From assembly GCA_003415625.1 (NCBI GenBank), contig PYIU01000001.1:6388210-6452209 (forward strand): a stretch of DNA of 64,000 nt. Reading direction: 5' to 3'. The stretch is from Aquanectria penicillioides. Lineage: Eukaryota > Ascomycota > Sordariomycetes > Hypocreales > Nectriaceae. The notes beneath the pieces were generated by a model. The model ran no database searches and was not told the origin of the DNA. It saw only the letters and a list, made by a program, of their open reading frames with translations. Of this stretch, positions 11,257 through 23,732 are shown one piece after another (the first letter of the stretch is position 1; every line of letters begins with the position of its first letter). Made by a program: the position numbers and the translations under genes.

Positions 11257-12984
11257 ATGGGCGTCGTCGAGGCTGTCTTGGAGCAGTTCTCACTCAAGGC
11301 CATCGCGGCCATCTTCGTTGCCTCATACTTCGTCTGGCACGTCATCTGCCGTATCGATGAACATCGCCGCATCAAGCGCATGGGCAACTATGGCCCATAC
11401 ATGTGGAGTTACTTGCCTTTTGGTGACTGCCCAGCGAACTGCATCTCTCCATCCACCCCAAGACTCACTTCTTCCCATCAGGTCTCGACTCGCTTTATAA
11501 AACCGTTCGTGCCACCATGAGACACGAGAACCTCGGATTTTGGCGAGAGAAGCTCTTATGCCAGTCCAATACCTGGACCACCGAATCCCGTCTCCTGAAT
11601 AAGCGAATCGTCTTCACCGCCGACCCGGCCAACCTCAAGGCCATACTGGCCACTCAGTTCGGCGACTATGGGAAAGGCGAGCCATTCCACGAGGAGTGGA
11701 AGGATTTTCTCGGCGACAGCATCTTCACTACTGATGGCCATCAGTGGCATGCCAGTCGCCAGCTCATCCGGCCGCAGTTCACTCGCGATCGCGTCAGCGA
11801 CTTGCACTGCTTCGAGTCTCACATGAACACCTTTTTCAAGGCTATTGCCAACGGAGGACCGCTGGAGAATGAAAACCAAGAGGTTGATATGAATGCAGTC
11901 AATGGGAGGGTCGTGGACATCAGCGCGTTGTTCTTCCGCTATACCCTCGATGTCGCTACCGAGTTCCTTCTTGGATCCGACGTCAAGTCTTTGACGTAAG
12001 TATAGTTCCATTATCAACATCTCCATCGCTATTGTCAAAGCGAGCTCACAGAAATACAGCAACCCTAACCAAAAGTTCGCCGAAGCTTTCAATGAAGTCC
12101 AGCGCATCCAAAATATCATCGCCCGGTTGGCCAACGCCCGGCACCTATACCCCAAGTTTGCATTCTGGCGCAACCTCCGCCTGGTCCATGAGTTTGTCAA
12201 CTTCTACATCGAGCGCGCGGTGCGAATGAACCCCGAGGAGCTCGCCCTCAAGTCAAAGGACGACCACAACTACACATTCCTGCACGCCCTGGCTGGCTTT
12301 TCCCGCGACCGCACCCTCCTGCGCGACCAAATCATGAGCGTCCTCATTGCCGGCCGAGACACCACCGCATGCACCCTATCTTGGGCTTTGTATGAGCTGA
12401 GTCGCCATCCAGAGGCCGTCGTCAAGCTGCGCACTGAGCTGCTCGACATTGTCGGACCAACTAGAACGCCAACATATGCAGACCTCAAGAACATGACGTA
12501 TCTTAAGGCCATCCTGAACGAGACTCTGCGCCTCTATCCAGCTGTCCCCTTCAACGTGCGCTTTGCGCTCAAGGACACGACGCTGCCACGCGGTGGTGGC
12601 CCCGACGGAACCCAGCCCCTTCCCGTTCTCAAAGACACGCCCATCGCATATTCAACCCTTGTGATGCAGCGTCGCAAAGATCTCTATCCTCCTGTGTCCG
12701 AGAAATTCGCGGATCCAGACGTCTTCAGCCCCGATCGATGGGCGCACTGGCACCCCAAGCCGCACGAATACATCCCGTTCAACGCAGGCCCCCGAATCTG
12801 CATCGGTCAGCAGTTCGCGCTGACGGAGATGGGCTACGTGCTGTGCCGAATGTTCCAGAGGTATGAGAGGGTGGTTAGCTACATGCATGAAATCGATGGC
12901 GGTGATCCCATGCTCAAAGCAGATATTGTTCTGTCCCCTGGCCAGGGCGTCCGAGTGGCATTCTGGGAGGCCAAAGCTGAGTGA
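11257..12984 (+). CDS. CYP52-type cytochrome P450 (alkane/fatty-acid hydroxylase)
   Basis: This is a membrane-anchored P450 of about 534 residues. Exons are 11257-11422, 11482-11995 and 12060-12984. Both introns have consensus donors (GTGACT, GTAAGT), CTCAC branches and CAG acceptors. The N-terminus has one hydrophobic anchor (AIAAIFVASYFVWHVI) and then a short luminal or cytosolic linker. P450 signatures are the I-helix AGRDTTACTLSW, the K-helix ETLRLYP and the heme-binding loop FNAGPRICIGQQFA, whose Cys is the axial ligand. The AGRDTT form and the TTDGHQWHASRQLIRPQF segment are typical of the CYP52 clan, which omega-hydroxylates n-alkanes and fatty acids at the ER. The exact subfamily (CYP52, CYP539 or similar) cannot be fixed without a tree. 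The frame is intact. The downstream gene is convergent, with 265 bp between stops. Confidence 0.92.
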
Positions 12985-13249
12985 TTTCGGTGTCACTTTT
13001 GGCCACGGTCCAGTTGAAGCGAGTTGTGCGAATCACATGAAATCCCTGATAGTTAGTTCGATAGGCACCGTATATGTAACTGTCCTTTGAATCGTTTCAT
13101 TTTGAATGCTTATATGCTTGGTGACCCTTGTCCAATAGCCAACCTCCAGTCGCGATGCATATCCAATAAGCAAGCCCAATCGATCTAATCGCTAACCGAA
13201 ACCGAAAATGTGTACTCCTGCTATCCACGTTCCAATGCAAAAAGGGAGT

Positions 13250-15116
13250 TTAGTTCACTCCAAAGCTGTCTCTCACCGCCTTGCCAAACCTCTTGATCGC
13301 CTCATTCATGTTCTCGGGCGTCGCAGACGCATATGTGGCGCGGAAATACAAGCCTGGGGGCGCTTGGTCCTTCTCCGTCAAGAACCACGAGCCTCGGGCG
13401 ATGAGCACGCCGTTGTCGATGCAAGAGTTAAAGATCTCTTCCTCAATATCCAAAATACTTCGCTCTCCAGCCTGAGGGTGCTGGGTGTGGTCAACATGGA
13501 GCCACATCTAGAGGCAAGTGTTAGTCACAACATCACATCGAACTCACGATTCTACACTTTCGGGTTTACTTACAAACATGCCTGCGGCCGGGGGGTCCCA
13601 GGTAACAAGATCAGTAGGGAGGTGGTCCTCGCAGGCTCCTAGCAGGGCATCTCGCTTCTTTGTGTACTCGAGTCGGAGGTTCATGAGCCAGCGCAAATAA
13701 CCCTCGTGACCCCAGGTCTCGTCGAGAAGCTTGTACAAGATGACTTGAGACAAGCCGCTTGGTCCCTGGCTGGCAACCTCGGCGTGGCGAATGTAACGCT
13801 CGACGATCTGAGCCGACGCGGTGATCCATCCAACTCGAGAGCCAGGGATCAGTACCTTGGAGAAGGAGTCCATGCGCATAACACGCCCGTCGACGTCAAT
13901 ACTCAGATACGAGGGGATAAGCGAGGAGACGAATTCGTCGACCGTCTCAGGAGGAGGCACTCCGGGCTGGTCACGGCCAGTATACGGCTGCATCTGGAGG
14001 AAGTAGTAGGGCTCGTCCTCGATGATGTACAGATCATGCTTCTGCGCCACCTTGTAGAGCGCCTTCCTTCGCTCAGTTCCTTGTGTTGCACCTGTTGGGT
14101 TCTGTCCCGAAGGCACGGTATAAAGGAGGTGAGGCTTGCGAGCACCACGAGCCTTGGCATCCCAGTTGGTCAACAACTCATCCATTACTTCAGGAATGAG
14201 ACCTTGGTCGTCGATTTCGACACCAAAAGCCTTGACGCCCAAGGGGTGGAGCGTCTCCAGGGCAGTCGAGAAACTAAAGGACTCGGTGAGAATAGAGTCG
14301 CCGCGATCCTTGTCACAGAACATGCGCAATGCCTCCTCCAGGGCACCAGTGCTACCAATGGTTTGGCAGACCTGCCAGTCTGCGTAGGGAGGGTTGTACA
14401 CAATCTCGGTGTGCTCCGTCAGATAACGGATCATCTGGGGCGAGCCAGTGGCCTGGCCGTAATTGAGAGCAATGGACAAGTCATACGTGCCATCACGGTC
14501 ACGGACATCATACTTGCCAATGGTTACAGTCTGGCCGAACTCGGCCGTCTCCTTCTCAGAGAAGTGAGGGACCACGGGGACTTTGAAGCCAAGTTCAGCA
14601 AAGGGGAACACCTCGCTTGAGGGAAGACCGCCGCCGAGAGAAATCAGGCCGGGCTTCTTCATGTGTCGCGCGGCTTGCTTCAACGTGCATGGCCCTCGGA
14701 TACTACTTTCATGGCTCAGGTGGTCTAAACCCCATTGTTAGCGGATGAAGAACTGCCTGAGTTGCTGGTTACATACGATCCCATCTCTTCGACTTGGGCA
14801 TTCCGGCGGTCTTGAAACGGTTATGTAAGCCTTTGGACGAGTTTCTGACCTTCAATCTTTTGCGATTGTCGCCACTTACCGAACCCTTGAACATGTCACT
14901 ATCAGATGCGGCGGCAACCCCAGCCACAAGCTTCCCCGCTTTGGCCCTCCTGGCCTGGATCTCTTCAATGACGGAAACGCCCTGGCTCTTCTCAAAATGC
15001 GCTGGTCGAGCAGCGGGAGCAGCCTCGGCGCTCAAGAGGCGGGACTTGCTGTGAAACAAGCGACCATGGCGAATCACTGGTCGCAGTCTCGCCGCTCTCA
15101 TGGCTGGAAGCATCAT
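13250..15116 (-). CDS. ARO8: aromatic amino acid aminotransferase (Aro8/KAT II type)
   Basis: This PLP-dependent class I aminotransferase is about 559 residues from exons 15116-14880, 14810-14777, 14724-13574 and 13507-13250. Exon 2 is only 34 bp and carries the family-typical PKSKRWD segment. The fold-type I landmarks are LISLGGGLPSSEVFPF near the start, SGQNPTG, IIEDEPYYF (the Asp that pairs with the pyridine N) and DSFSKVLIPGSRVGW (the Schiff-base Lys). Known role: transamination of phenylalanine, tyrosine, tryptophan, 2-aminoadipate and kynurenine. The first ~30 residues (MMLPAMRAARLRPVIRHGRL...) are Arg-rich without acids and look like a mitochondrial presequence. That is an inference, since many homologues are cytosolic. 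An alternative start is Met6. All four splice junctions preserve the frame. Confidence 0.92.
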
Positions 15117-16227
15117 GTCGGCGGTGTCGTATCTGGCTGGGTCGCGATTGGCACGAAAGGGAAATTGGGAAAGTCCAAAGGAGAATGAAAGGAAAGGATA
15201 TATTAGAATCTAAGTATGCTGGGTCTTTGAGGGGGCTCAATCGTCAGTCACGCGGACGATTGTGGTCCAGGAACCTGCTCAGCAAGCCGCAGGATAGACA
15301 TTTAGTTCATATTCGGCAAAGATACGATTGTTTGTTTGGAGAAGGTGCTTTATTAAGCGCCGAACCCCACGGCGCCGATAACAGACAAGCCGGTGCCGGA
15401 GTCTCAGACCGGCCGCACGTAGCCGGCGATACCCTTGCCGTGATCGCCGGGACTGGTTATAGCGTCCGGGAAGTCAATATCATTCCTATCTTCACCACGT
15501 GAACAAAACAACGTTCTGTGACCAATTATTACGTACAGGGCATCAATTAGAGGCGCTGGTACCCGCGATTAGACGTGCTCGATTCACGGGGCTTCTGTCA
15601 CGGGTTGTCGAGTCCGGCAATTCCTGTCCGTCCTATCGTGCGCCCTACCGAATTCGGGCGCGCCCTACGTGTAGAGGACCCCGCAGCGCACGCCCGCAGG
15701 CTCGTCGTAAATTTAATAGATTGCCGCCATTACTCAATCACAACGACGAAACAAAACCCCTGGCCAAAGCACGATCCATTCGTCCCATGGGACCATGGGA
15801 CTGGCCACGCTTGGACAGCCACCCTGGAATGCGGGAAGAACACGAGGGGGATCATCTGGGCTCCTGGTTGCAGAGCGATTCGCAGGCATAAATCGATGGA
15901 AGAAGATATTAGTGCCTATATACGCCAAAAGTAGTTGCGTTAGTAGTCACACTCCCAACGTGAATAATCAACCAAAGTATCGTCATTCCTGTAAGTTGAA
16001 ACTCGTCAACTTAAGCTCTTAGTTCGTTTCGTTCTGATTCTCTCTCCATTTCGTGCCTTTTCTACATAACACCAAGAGAAGCAACGACAAAATGGACAGC
16101 ACTAAAAATAGCTGCAGCCGAAGACCGTGTAGGCAGTCTTGCGATGAACGTATAAAAGTCACCCGAACCAATCGCTCTGGGGGAAATAAATTTTCTCTTT
16201 AAAGAGAAAAAAAAAAGGAAAAGAAAA
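15117..16227. other. intergenic region upstream of ARO8
   Basis: The ARO8 promoter side is followed by a moderately GC-rich tract (15350-15720) with several CGG/CCG triplets that could be Zn2Cys6 sites, and then AT-richer sequence. I see no gene. Confidence 0.45.
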
Positions 16228-16926
16228 TCAGATCCCATCGCGTTCATGGATACCACACCCGTGGACGCGGAGGTTTACTGCGCTCGCTAGCATCGCCATG
16301 CACACGGCCCACGATACATGCACCAACATGATATAGTCGGCACTTGCCCCGGTGTACTCCCCCACGACCGCACCGACAAGGACGCATACCGTAAATATAT
16401 ACGGTTGAAAAGGGTCATGGGGCTGCCGCCGTCTAAGGAATGACGCGGCGGAACACCCAAAAGCGATGCAGGCCGCGAGCTGCATCCATTGCGATGGGTG
16501 AAACGGATGATTGATGTGAGATGGCGTTGTCCATGTCTAGCGGGTTCAGGTCCAATGTTAGTATCAATTCTTTATTTTCATGTTCAAATTTTTTTGGTTT
16601 TAAATTTGAATCTTCATTTTTCATTAAAGAAACCAATGAGATTATTAATTGGGTGAAATGACAATAGCACATACCGCATCGATCTGACGACCATTTGGGT
16701 AGCGCTGGCTCATATGCTCGGTTATGGCCCAGGCACTCACACCGGCAGATAGTAACTCAACCCCATCAACGAGGGTATTTTGAACCGGGACATGGTGGCG
16801 ACGCCGTTTCTCGTTCCGTTGAGAAGCGTTATGTGGCTTTCTGCAAATCGATAACATACCATTCGATGGCGTCCCGCCGAGTTGAGATGTTGTCAGTCGA
16901 CCTTTACGTGCAGGATTGAGCCTCAA
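16228..16926 (-). CDS. hypothetical multi-pass membrane protein (two visible exons)
   Basis: I do not recognise this protein. Exon A (at most 16926-16675) joins in phase 0 to exon B (16536-16228) across an AT-rich 138-bp intron (16674-16537) with GTATGT, an ATACTAAC branch and TAG. Splicing extends the open frame smoothly into exon B. Exon B has three hydrophobic stretches, near QLAACIAFGCSAASFL, IFTVCVLVGAVVGEY and YIMLVHVSWAVCMAMLASAV, with RRRQPHD between the first two. The 5' end is uncertain: an alternative ATG (16788, GCCACC context) in another frame would need a further intron. It could be a small real membrane protein or the 3' remnant of a larger gene. The good branch point and donor argue for a transcribed gene. 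Confidence 0.4.
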
Positions 16927-17857
16927 GTCTACGTCCTGTGGCCGCCGGGCTATGAACAGGAACTCAACCGGGGTTTATACTTGGGAATACGCCGAAAGAA
17001 TTGCTTAGCAGGACCGAACACTCGAGGCAACTGGACACGGGAGGGGGCCTCGCGGGCGTAGGCTTCCGTGACGAAACCTGTGCCGACTTGTGGCCAGCCT
17101 CACCGCGGAAGCCATGCCAAATTGCGTTGGCGAATATAGGGCATATGATGTCTGAAAAAGCACATGTTTTCGCGCGGCTTGTCATCACATCGTCATGTTT
17201 CCCCTCCAGCTCAGTCTGCCTTGGGCTTGATGACTGCTATGCAACGATGCCCAACACCAAGCCACTGCGCCGTGATGGTGTGCGACACGGGCTGGGAGTG
17301 TTGAAATAAGACGGCACAACGACCACCAACAGCCGACATTTTCAACCTATCTGCGGCTCAAACTGGGTGCATCTAGGCCGCATCGAGGTCCGCATCGTCT
17401 TCTCCTCACGAGGCAACAACCGCCCGATGGCACCCTGGTTGATGAACAGCCTTCTCAGTGGTTCATATTCGACCTCAGCTGAGCTTACACCCACAATAGC
17501 CCGTTGAAACTGTTGGCCTGATTCTGCCATCCCGTGGCCCTCGTTCTTACTGGCCCCGGAACAGGACGACTTGTTGCAAGCGGCAAAAAATGCCACGGAC
17601 TGGACAGGAATTGGGTCGTTGTGGTCGGAAACCCGGAATCCACACCAGTTGTCAAGCCGCTCGCATCGAGGCATTCCATAAATACCTTACACTCGGGCAA
17701 CAATGAGTGGGTTGGGCATTTATTTTTACCATCTCAACAATCTTTGCACTCAAACTTCTCCCCTCAGATTTATGCGCGGGAACCTAAGACTCGTTGCCTG
17801 TATCCGCAGCTCTGATGATCATCCTGTGCAGATTGCATTGATTGCATCGATAGAGAC
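16927..17857. other. spacer between two membrane-protein candidates, with a possible small minus-strand gene
   Basis: On the minus strand an open frame starts with ATG at 17679 and can be spliced at a GTAAGA donor (17550) to an AG at 17510, giving about 98 codons that end at 17342. The 41-bp intron is short and the product matches nothing I know. Further minus-strand ORF pieces lie at 16964-17188. The 178 bp between 17679 and the plus-strand ATG at 17858 would be a shared promoter if both are genes. Confidence 0.3.
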
Positions 17858-18690
17858 ATGCCGTTCCCTCAAATCTCCGGTCACGTTGTGCGCCATTTGC
17901 TCGCAGTGATGCCAGCCGGCCTCGTCTGCGCTCTCGGGCTCTGCCTCAGCGCAGAGCACGACTCCATCACGAAGGCCCTGTGAGTGCAGAGCTTCTGTTG
18001 TGTATTACCTACATGGCTTATTTTTCGCAGCTTCTTTTCCATCCTCGTTGCGATCGATGTCGCGTCAGTTTTCGCCTACAAAACAGCCTTTAAATCGTAT
18101 GGTGCGTCCTACGCGGTAGGAATTTATGAATGCTAACCTCGCTTAGAGCCAACTTCCACAACATCGCCATCGGTGTCGCCTGTTTTTGTATTACTCACCG
18201 GTTTCGCAGTCAAGCGCAGGCCACCCACATCAATAATGAGACGTCGCTAACTCGTGAGATTGTCTCTTGCCTGGAGGACTACACCATCATGATTTCATAC
18301 ATCATCATTGGCATAACCATGGGCTCATCACGTCCCCCCCAGCAGGACCAACCTGTGGACCTGGAAGCCGCTGAAAGGCCAGACGCAACAGCTTCAGACA
18401 CCCGAACCGTGATGACTCCCTTTGGAATAGACACCGCTGGACCCATGGATGAAATCGTACCACCGGTCCAACATGATCTATTCCCGGACGACTGTTCCTT
18501 GGCCTTCCGATGTTTCGGACCAGGCTCAGAGTACTCAGGAACCCAAGGATCTGGGATAAGTCTCCATTCCACCGATGCCCGATTAAATCCATCTCTTGTC
18601 TCAAAAGTCATTGAGTACGAAAAAGCTGCAGGTCATGCGAGATTGGCTCGTAACAATACTGATTCCACCGAACCACATGCTGAAGGTTAA
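17858..18690 (+). CDS. hypothetical four-helix membrane protein with long polar tail
   Basis: I do not recognise this protein. The model is 17858-17979, 18031-18101 and 18149-18690, about 244 residues. Intron 1 (17980-18030) is GTGAGT...CGCAG. Intron 2 (18102-18148) is GTGCGT with a GCTAAC branch and a doubled acceptor TTAGAG. Using the second AG (18148) opens a long frame, while the first AG (18146) would end after about 35 more codons. Hydrophobic segments are HLLAVMPAGLVCALGLCLSA, LFFSILVAIDVASVFAY, FHNIAIGVACFCI and YTIMISYIIIGITMG. A polar, acidic C-terminal tail of about 140 residues follows. The sequence is open across 540 bp in the chosen frame, which supports coding. Function is unknown. 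Confidence 0.45.
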
Positions 18691-20358
18691 CCAAATACTT
18701 CATGCGATCTATCTGTCGCAAGTATCCTTGACCGGAGAGCGGCTTGTATGAGTTCTTTCACTGGAACCATAAACTGCCTGCTATTGCCTAGATGTGATGC
18801 CTTGGACCCCTTTCGAACCTGAGATATCCACAGGGACACATAATCAGCTAGGAGATCCAGTAAATCCCAGGCCCGTTTGGAACATACATACAGGATCGTT
18901 ACCTCTGGGCCATTTCCATCATTTTTTCCCCACCAAGCTGGACATGTTGACCGGACCACGCCATATTATTTCCCCATCTACATCCTTCCTTCCAAAATCC
19001 GTTAGAGGCTCTACCGCTGGCGTTGATCGATGTCCCCGAACTCTCTGTGGGAGGGCTTTTTTTTTCTTTGTAAATTTTCTTCTTTTTCTATTGCAACTGC
19101 CGTTGGTGGCTTTTCGAACCAAGGACATGATCCAAACCAACAGAAGGAAATGCACCGCATTTTTCTATCAACCTCACACTTTAATGGAAGTTCCATGGAA
19201 ATACAGACCAAGAACTACGATCCAGGTTTTCAGGATCTGGCCGCGAAGATATGGACCAAATCCGAACCGTGTTGCCTTCTGGAATACTGGACACAGGGCA
19301 ACCCTGAAGAAGCCGGAGAACAGACTGATACACGTGATGGGCTGATGACAGACAGCCGTTGGAATGATCTCGGCGTCTGGGTCGGGGGGGGGGGGGAGTT
19401 ATTCGAGGATCAGCCAGGTTAGGATCTCTTGAGAAACACGGTAATGGACATTTAATCATTTTGGTTTAGTATTGGACCAAGGCTGCGTGGCCTCCTAAAA
19501 ATGGGATACGGTACACCTTTCAGTTTAACATTTGCCGTCTTGGACGTGGACGACCAAGATGCGACAAATCTCGGCTCAGGCGTCAGGAGTGTCACAAGTG
19601 CCTAGTATGGAAGAAGTGCCTCTACGGATGGAAACCTTTTACTTGGCCATGATCCTAAGGAGATTGACAAATCCATTATGAGATGAACCTGGTTCTTGAC
19701 ATGACGTTGAGAAGCGCAGAGGTGGAATAGAGCTGAGAGGGCGTGCGTGGTATTGATTGGGTACAGACAACGGATACAGATTCAGGCAGTGCACAGTCTG
19801 CGAGGACTAGATATGTATATATTACAATGATGCTCAAGAGTACCTACAGTATACTTGCAAATTTAACATTGAAATGTGAAAAACTTGAGAATCGTGCTGA
19901 GACCAATAAAGAAAGACCAAATATGAAAAAACCGCTAGCCCTGTTCCCAGAGCGGGGATGGCCGGCAGCCCGAGCCCTTTAGCAATGTCGCTTGGGATGA
20001 CAAAGTCAGAAAGTGATAGGTAGTACGGATACGGATAGAGTTGAGCTCGTCTCGCGGCATCGCCTTATGTAATCCCCACGCAGGCTCCCTCCGCCAATGA
20101 CCGCGGCCTATGATGACAGCACCACGTCCACTGGGAGGGAGTCAAACCTACGACACCAGCGACACACTGCACATGTCCCCCTCATCTCGCACTTCAACTA
20201 CGTCTTGAGCCAATGGCCCAGAGACATCCTCTCCCAGAAAGCGCGCATGGTCATGTTTGAGCCGTCGCCGCAGCTAAACATCCACGTCCAAGGGCCGCGC
20301 ATCCACCGGGCAACTGCTGCGCATCGTCCGCAGTGAGCTGAGGAGCCAGCTGCCCGCT
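18691..20358. other. intergenic region upstream of RIC1
   Basis: This is a gene-poor stretch with a T-rich tract (19055-19095) and a G12 run near 19384. ORFs up to 183 codons occur (18794-19345) but lack domain features and plausible introns. The last ~300 bp are the presumed RIC1 promoter and leader. Confidence 0.45.
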
Positions 20359-23300
20359 ATGTATTGGCCCATTGGCACGCCGCGCATCTACGCAACCAGC
20401 AGCAGCCGCGCACCTGCTTGTCGGCTTGTTGTCTCCAACGATGGCTTGACGAGCCCTTCCGATTCCAGCTTGGCCTCGCCTTTCCCGAGCAGCCAGCCCC
20501 GCGGCCTCGGCTTCGACGACGCCGACTTGCCCCCCCCGCCAACCCCCATTACCCCCCGGACTCCCATCGTCCACTCCGTAGAGCACGGCGATGACGACGA
20601 TGAACCTCCTCGCCCGGAGTCGCGGGACTCGGAGGCCGATGAACTACCTGTCAAGGAACCCGTCCTGGCCTTACGTGCCTCACGCTCTGGGAACATCTTC
20701 GCCGTAATCACGGCCACGTCCATCACCGTCTGGCAAACAAAGGTGGGATATTCATCTACTCCCTCACATGGGCTCTACTAATCGCTACAGCCAACCGTGA
20801 TCCTCGCCGTCGTCGTACGATCCGATTCTTCCCTTGAACTCTACGGCAAGAACGTGGACCTGTTGCTCCGCCCAGACTCTGCTATTCTCGTCATCCGTAC
20901 CGACCAAGGCTATCTGATCACCTATTCCATTGCCACAGATGCCGAATCTCGAACCTACAAATCCCATTTCTCCAACTACCACAATGTCCAGCGGCGAAGG
21001 CAGAGCCTTGTTGGCAGCCAGGCTGGACTCCCCCGGACCAGCTGTTGTGGGGTCCCGGCGAAGGGTCTGGAGTTCGCGATGTCAGCATGCGTTTCCGAAT
21101 GGTTATCAAGGTCGATGCCGGCATTGAGAGCGCACTCGCTCTGGACGATGAATTGGTTGTGGCGACAAGGAAACCTGCGGCCGTCCAATGCATTCGTTGG
21201 ACCCCAGACAGCACAGGAAACCAGACCAGGACTGAAATAATCAGTCGAATGGGGTGGGTTGAGAGGAAGGAGACGATTGTCGAAATGACACACGACCGAC
21301 CAATGAACTTGTCTACATGGATTACGAGCACCGGCCGGGCATATGCGGTCCAGCGACAGAATCCCCGCGGGGAACCTGGCCAGTCTGACGATCCCGAATC
21401 CAAGCGACTATTTAAGGGGCACTGTTTTCATATCCCAAAGAATAGTGGTGAACGTGCTGTAAAGGCCGTCATCAATGCTAGGTTCTCCCTGATCGCGATC
21501 GGATGTCAAGATGGCACGGTACAGGTATATTCCGTCCGTGACTACTCCGGCAACATCCCTCGCTCACACACCCATAAAATACCCGTATCTGTATCGTCTT
21601 CAGGTGCATTCACGACCCTCAGTTACTCACCAGATGGCTACTGTCTCTTCGCGGGGTTTGAGAAGGGATGGTCCACGTGGAGCATGTTTGGCAAGCTTGG
21701 AAGTAATAGCTTCGGATCCGAGGAGGGCACATCGCGTGCCAATGGAGAGGAGTGGCTTTCAGGTGTCCACGCAGCCCACTGGGTCGGTGGAGGCTCAGAA
21801 ATCCTCATGCTTGGCCGCAAGCACGAAGCCATTTGGTCAATGGAGATGGCCAAGAATGCCGTGACCGGATGTTACAACGAGGCTAACATTTTCCGGACTG
21901 TTCTCCAGACACCCTCCGGGGTCATGGTCTACAGAGGCTATGACGTCCCGGATCTTACCAGTATATCTGCCGAGCCATTCCTATGGCACACGGCAAGGAT
22001 CCCTGCAACTTATCTATTGAACCAGTGGCCTATCCGGCAGACGGTTATATCCCCCGACGGCCGGTATGTTGCGGTTGCTGGCCGGCGTGGACTCGCACAC
22101 TACAGTGTCAACAGCGGGCGGTGGAAGACATTTGCCAACGAAGACATGGAGAACGAATTCCAGGTAAGAGGTGGCATGTGTTGGCATCAACACATTCTCG
22201 TCGCCGCAGTTGAAGGCAACCGGTCCTATGAACTACGCCTGTTCTCTCGAGAAACGGCCTTGGATCCATCCCAAGTCCTTCATACACAAAGGATCCCGGC
22301 GCCAGTGGTGCTAGTAACGACTTCTGGCGAGGACTCCCTCCTCGTCTATACTTACGAAAACCTCTTGTATCACTTCGTCTTCACTCCCTTTGGCAACTCA
22401 GTTCGTCTTGTGCAAGTAGGCCAGATCGCCTTCCACGGCATCGTCAGGTCTCCAGCCAGAGTTCGAGGGCTGAGTTGGATATTGCCTGAAACCCAACTTG
22501 CGGATGGTGATCCTTCACAAGATGTCGCAGTTGCATCAGTTATTTTCCTTGTCGATGGCAAGCTTGTTGTGCTACGGCCCTCGTTGAATGACGAAGGCCA
22601 GCTCAAGTATGACATGCGAATTATTGCGCAAAATGTGGAGTACCACGCGAGCATGCGAGACCAACCATTACGAAACACAAATCGCCTCATTGAGGAGTCC
22701 AGTCTGCGAAATGGCCCACCTGCTTTGCGGGACTCCTTATGGGTCTTTGATGGAATGGAACTTAAAGTATGGCCAGACATTAACGAAGTTCTGGAGGTGT
22801 CTTCTGGAGAGGGCTCCAAAGAGCCGCCTGTACCAGTGTCTATTCCCGTCGACTTTTACCCGCTCTCTGTCCTCTTGGAGAAAGGTATTGTGCTAGGAGT
22901 CGAGTCCGATTTAGTACAACGCCGTGACGTGAGCTTTTCATTCTTCCACTTTGCGATTAGGGTGAGTACAAAGGACTGGGTTCGTTCTGTCTAGACAGTA
23001 ACTAAATTTTTTTTTTCGCAGACTCATCTTTTCCTTCCGGATCTGTTGCGCTTCTACCTGAAGCGAAGCAGGGCTGTTGAAGCAAGTCATCTAGCCCGGC
23101 AATATCAGGACCTCGAGTACTTTGCTCACGGCCTAGAGATTCTGCTGCATCGAGTCCTCGACGAGGAAGTTGATACATCGCCAAAGCCAGAGGAAGCTGT
23201 CTTGCCTCGAGTTCTCTCCTTACTATCGTCTTTCAAGGAATACCTTGATATCGTTCTCCAATGCACACGCAAAACTGAAGTGCGGCAATGGAAGACCCTC

Positions 23301-23732
23301 TTTGCGTATCTGCCTCCAGCACAGGAGCTGTTTGAAGAATCACTTCAGAGAGGTTCACTAAAGACTGCGGGAGGATATCTCATTGTGCTTCATACCCTAG
23401 ACGAATTAGGATCCTCAACTGAACAGTCAGTGCGCCTCCTATCGCAAGCTATGCGAGAAGGAGACTGGGAACTCTGCAAGGAGCTCGCTCGATTCCTAGC
23501 CGCTATGGACGAGACGGGCGAGACGTTACAAGAAGCTATGCGAATGGTCGAAATAGTACTCAAACAAGAGCCAGGGCTTGACAGCATTGGCGGTCGGCTG
23601 CAGATACCAGCTGGGAGGGCAGTGAACGGGTCAAGACGAACAGCGAGCCAAGACGAGGATGGGACTTCAGAATCGGATAGACGGACAGCAAGCGACGGGG
23701 GCAGCATCGCATCGACGATTAGCGCTCAGTAG
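20359..23732 (+). CDS. RIC1: RIC1, Ypt6/Rab6 GEF subunit (frame broken once)
   Basis: Ric1 pairs with Rgp1 to activate the Golgi GTPase Ypt6/Rab6 for endosome-to-Golgi retrieval. Exons are 20359-20742, 20791-22961 and 23022-23732, about 1088 residues once the frame is restored. The N-terminus MYWPIGTPRIYATSS, the WD40-like first half (NIFAVITATSITVWQTK, then PTVILAVVV after intron 1) and the helical RIC1 domain at the C-terminus (THLFLPDLLRFYLKRS, DLEYFAHGLEILLHRVLDEE) are family-typical. In exon 2 the frame changes at the C5 run 21030-21034: as written it hits a stop at 21240, but one extra C joins QAGL directly to PPDQLLWGPGEG and the rest is open to the end. A 32-bp intron (21010-21041) would also fit the phase but is too short. 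An assembly error is the likeliest cause. Confidence 0.9.

Noticed and set aside
13706..14620. 304-codon plus-strand ORF
   Set aside because: It is an antisense shadow of the aminotransferase exon 3, with no domain and no start context.
21010..21041. a 32-bp intron that would repair the RIC1 frame
   Set aside because: It has GT and AG and the right length modulo three, but is below the usual fungal minimum, has no branch point and would delete residues expected in the family. A missing C is simpler.
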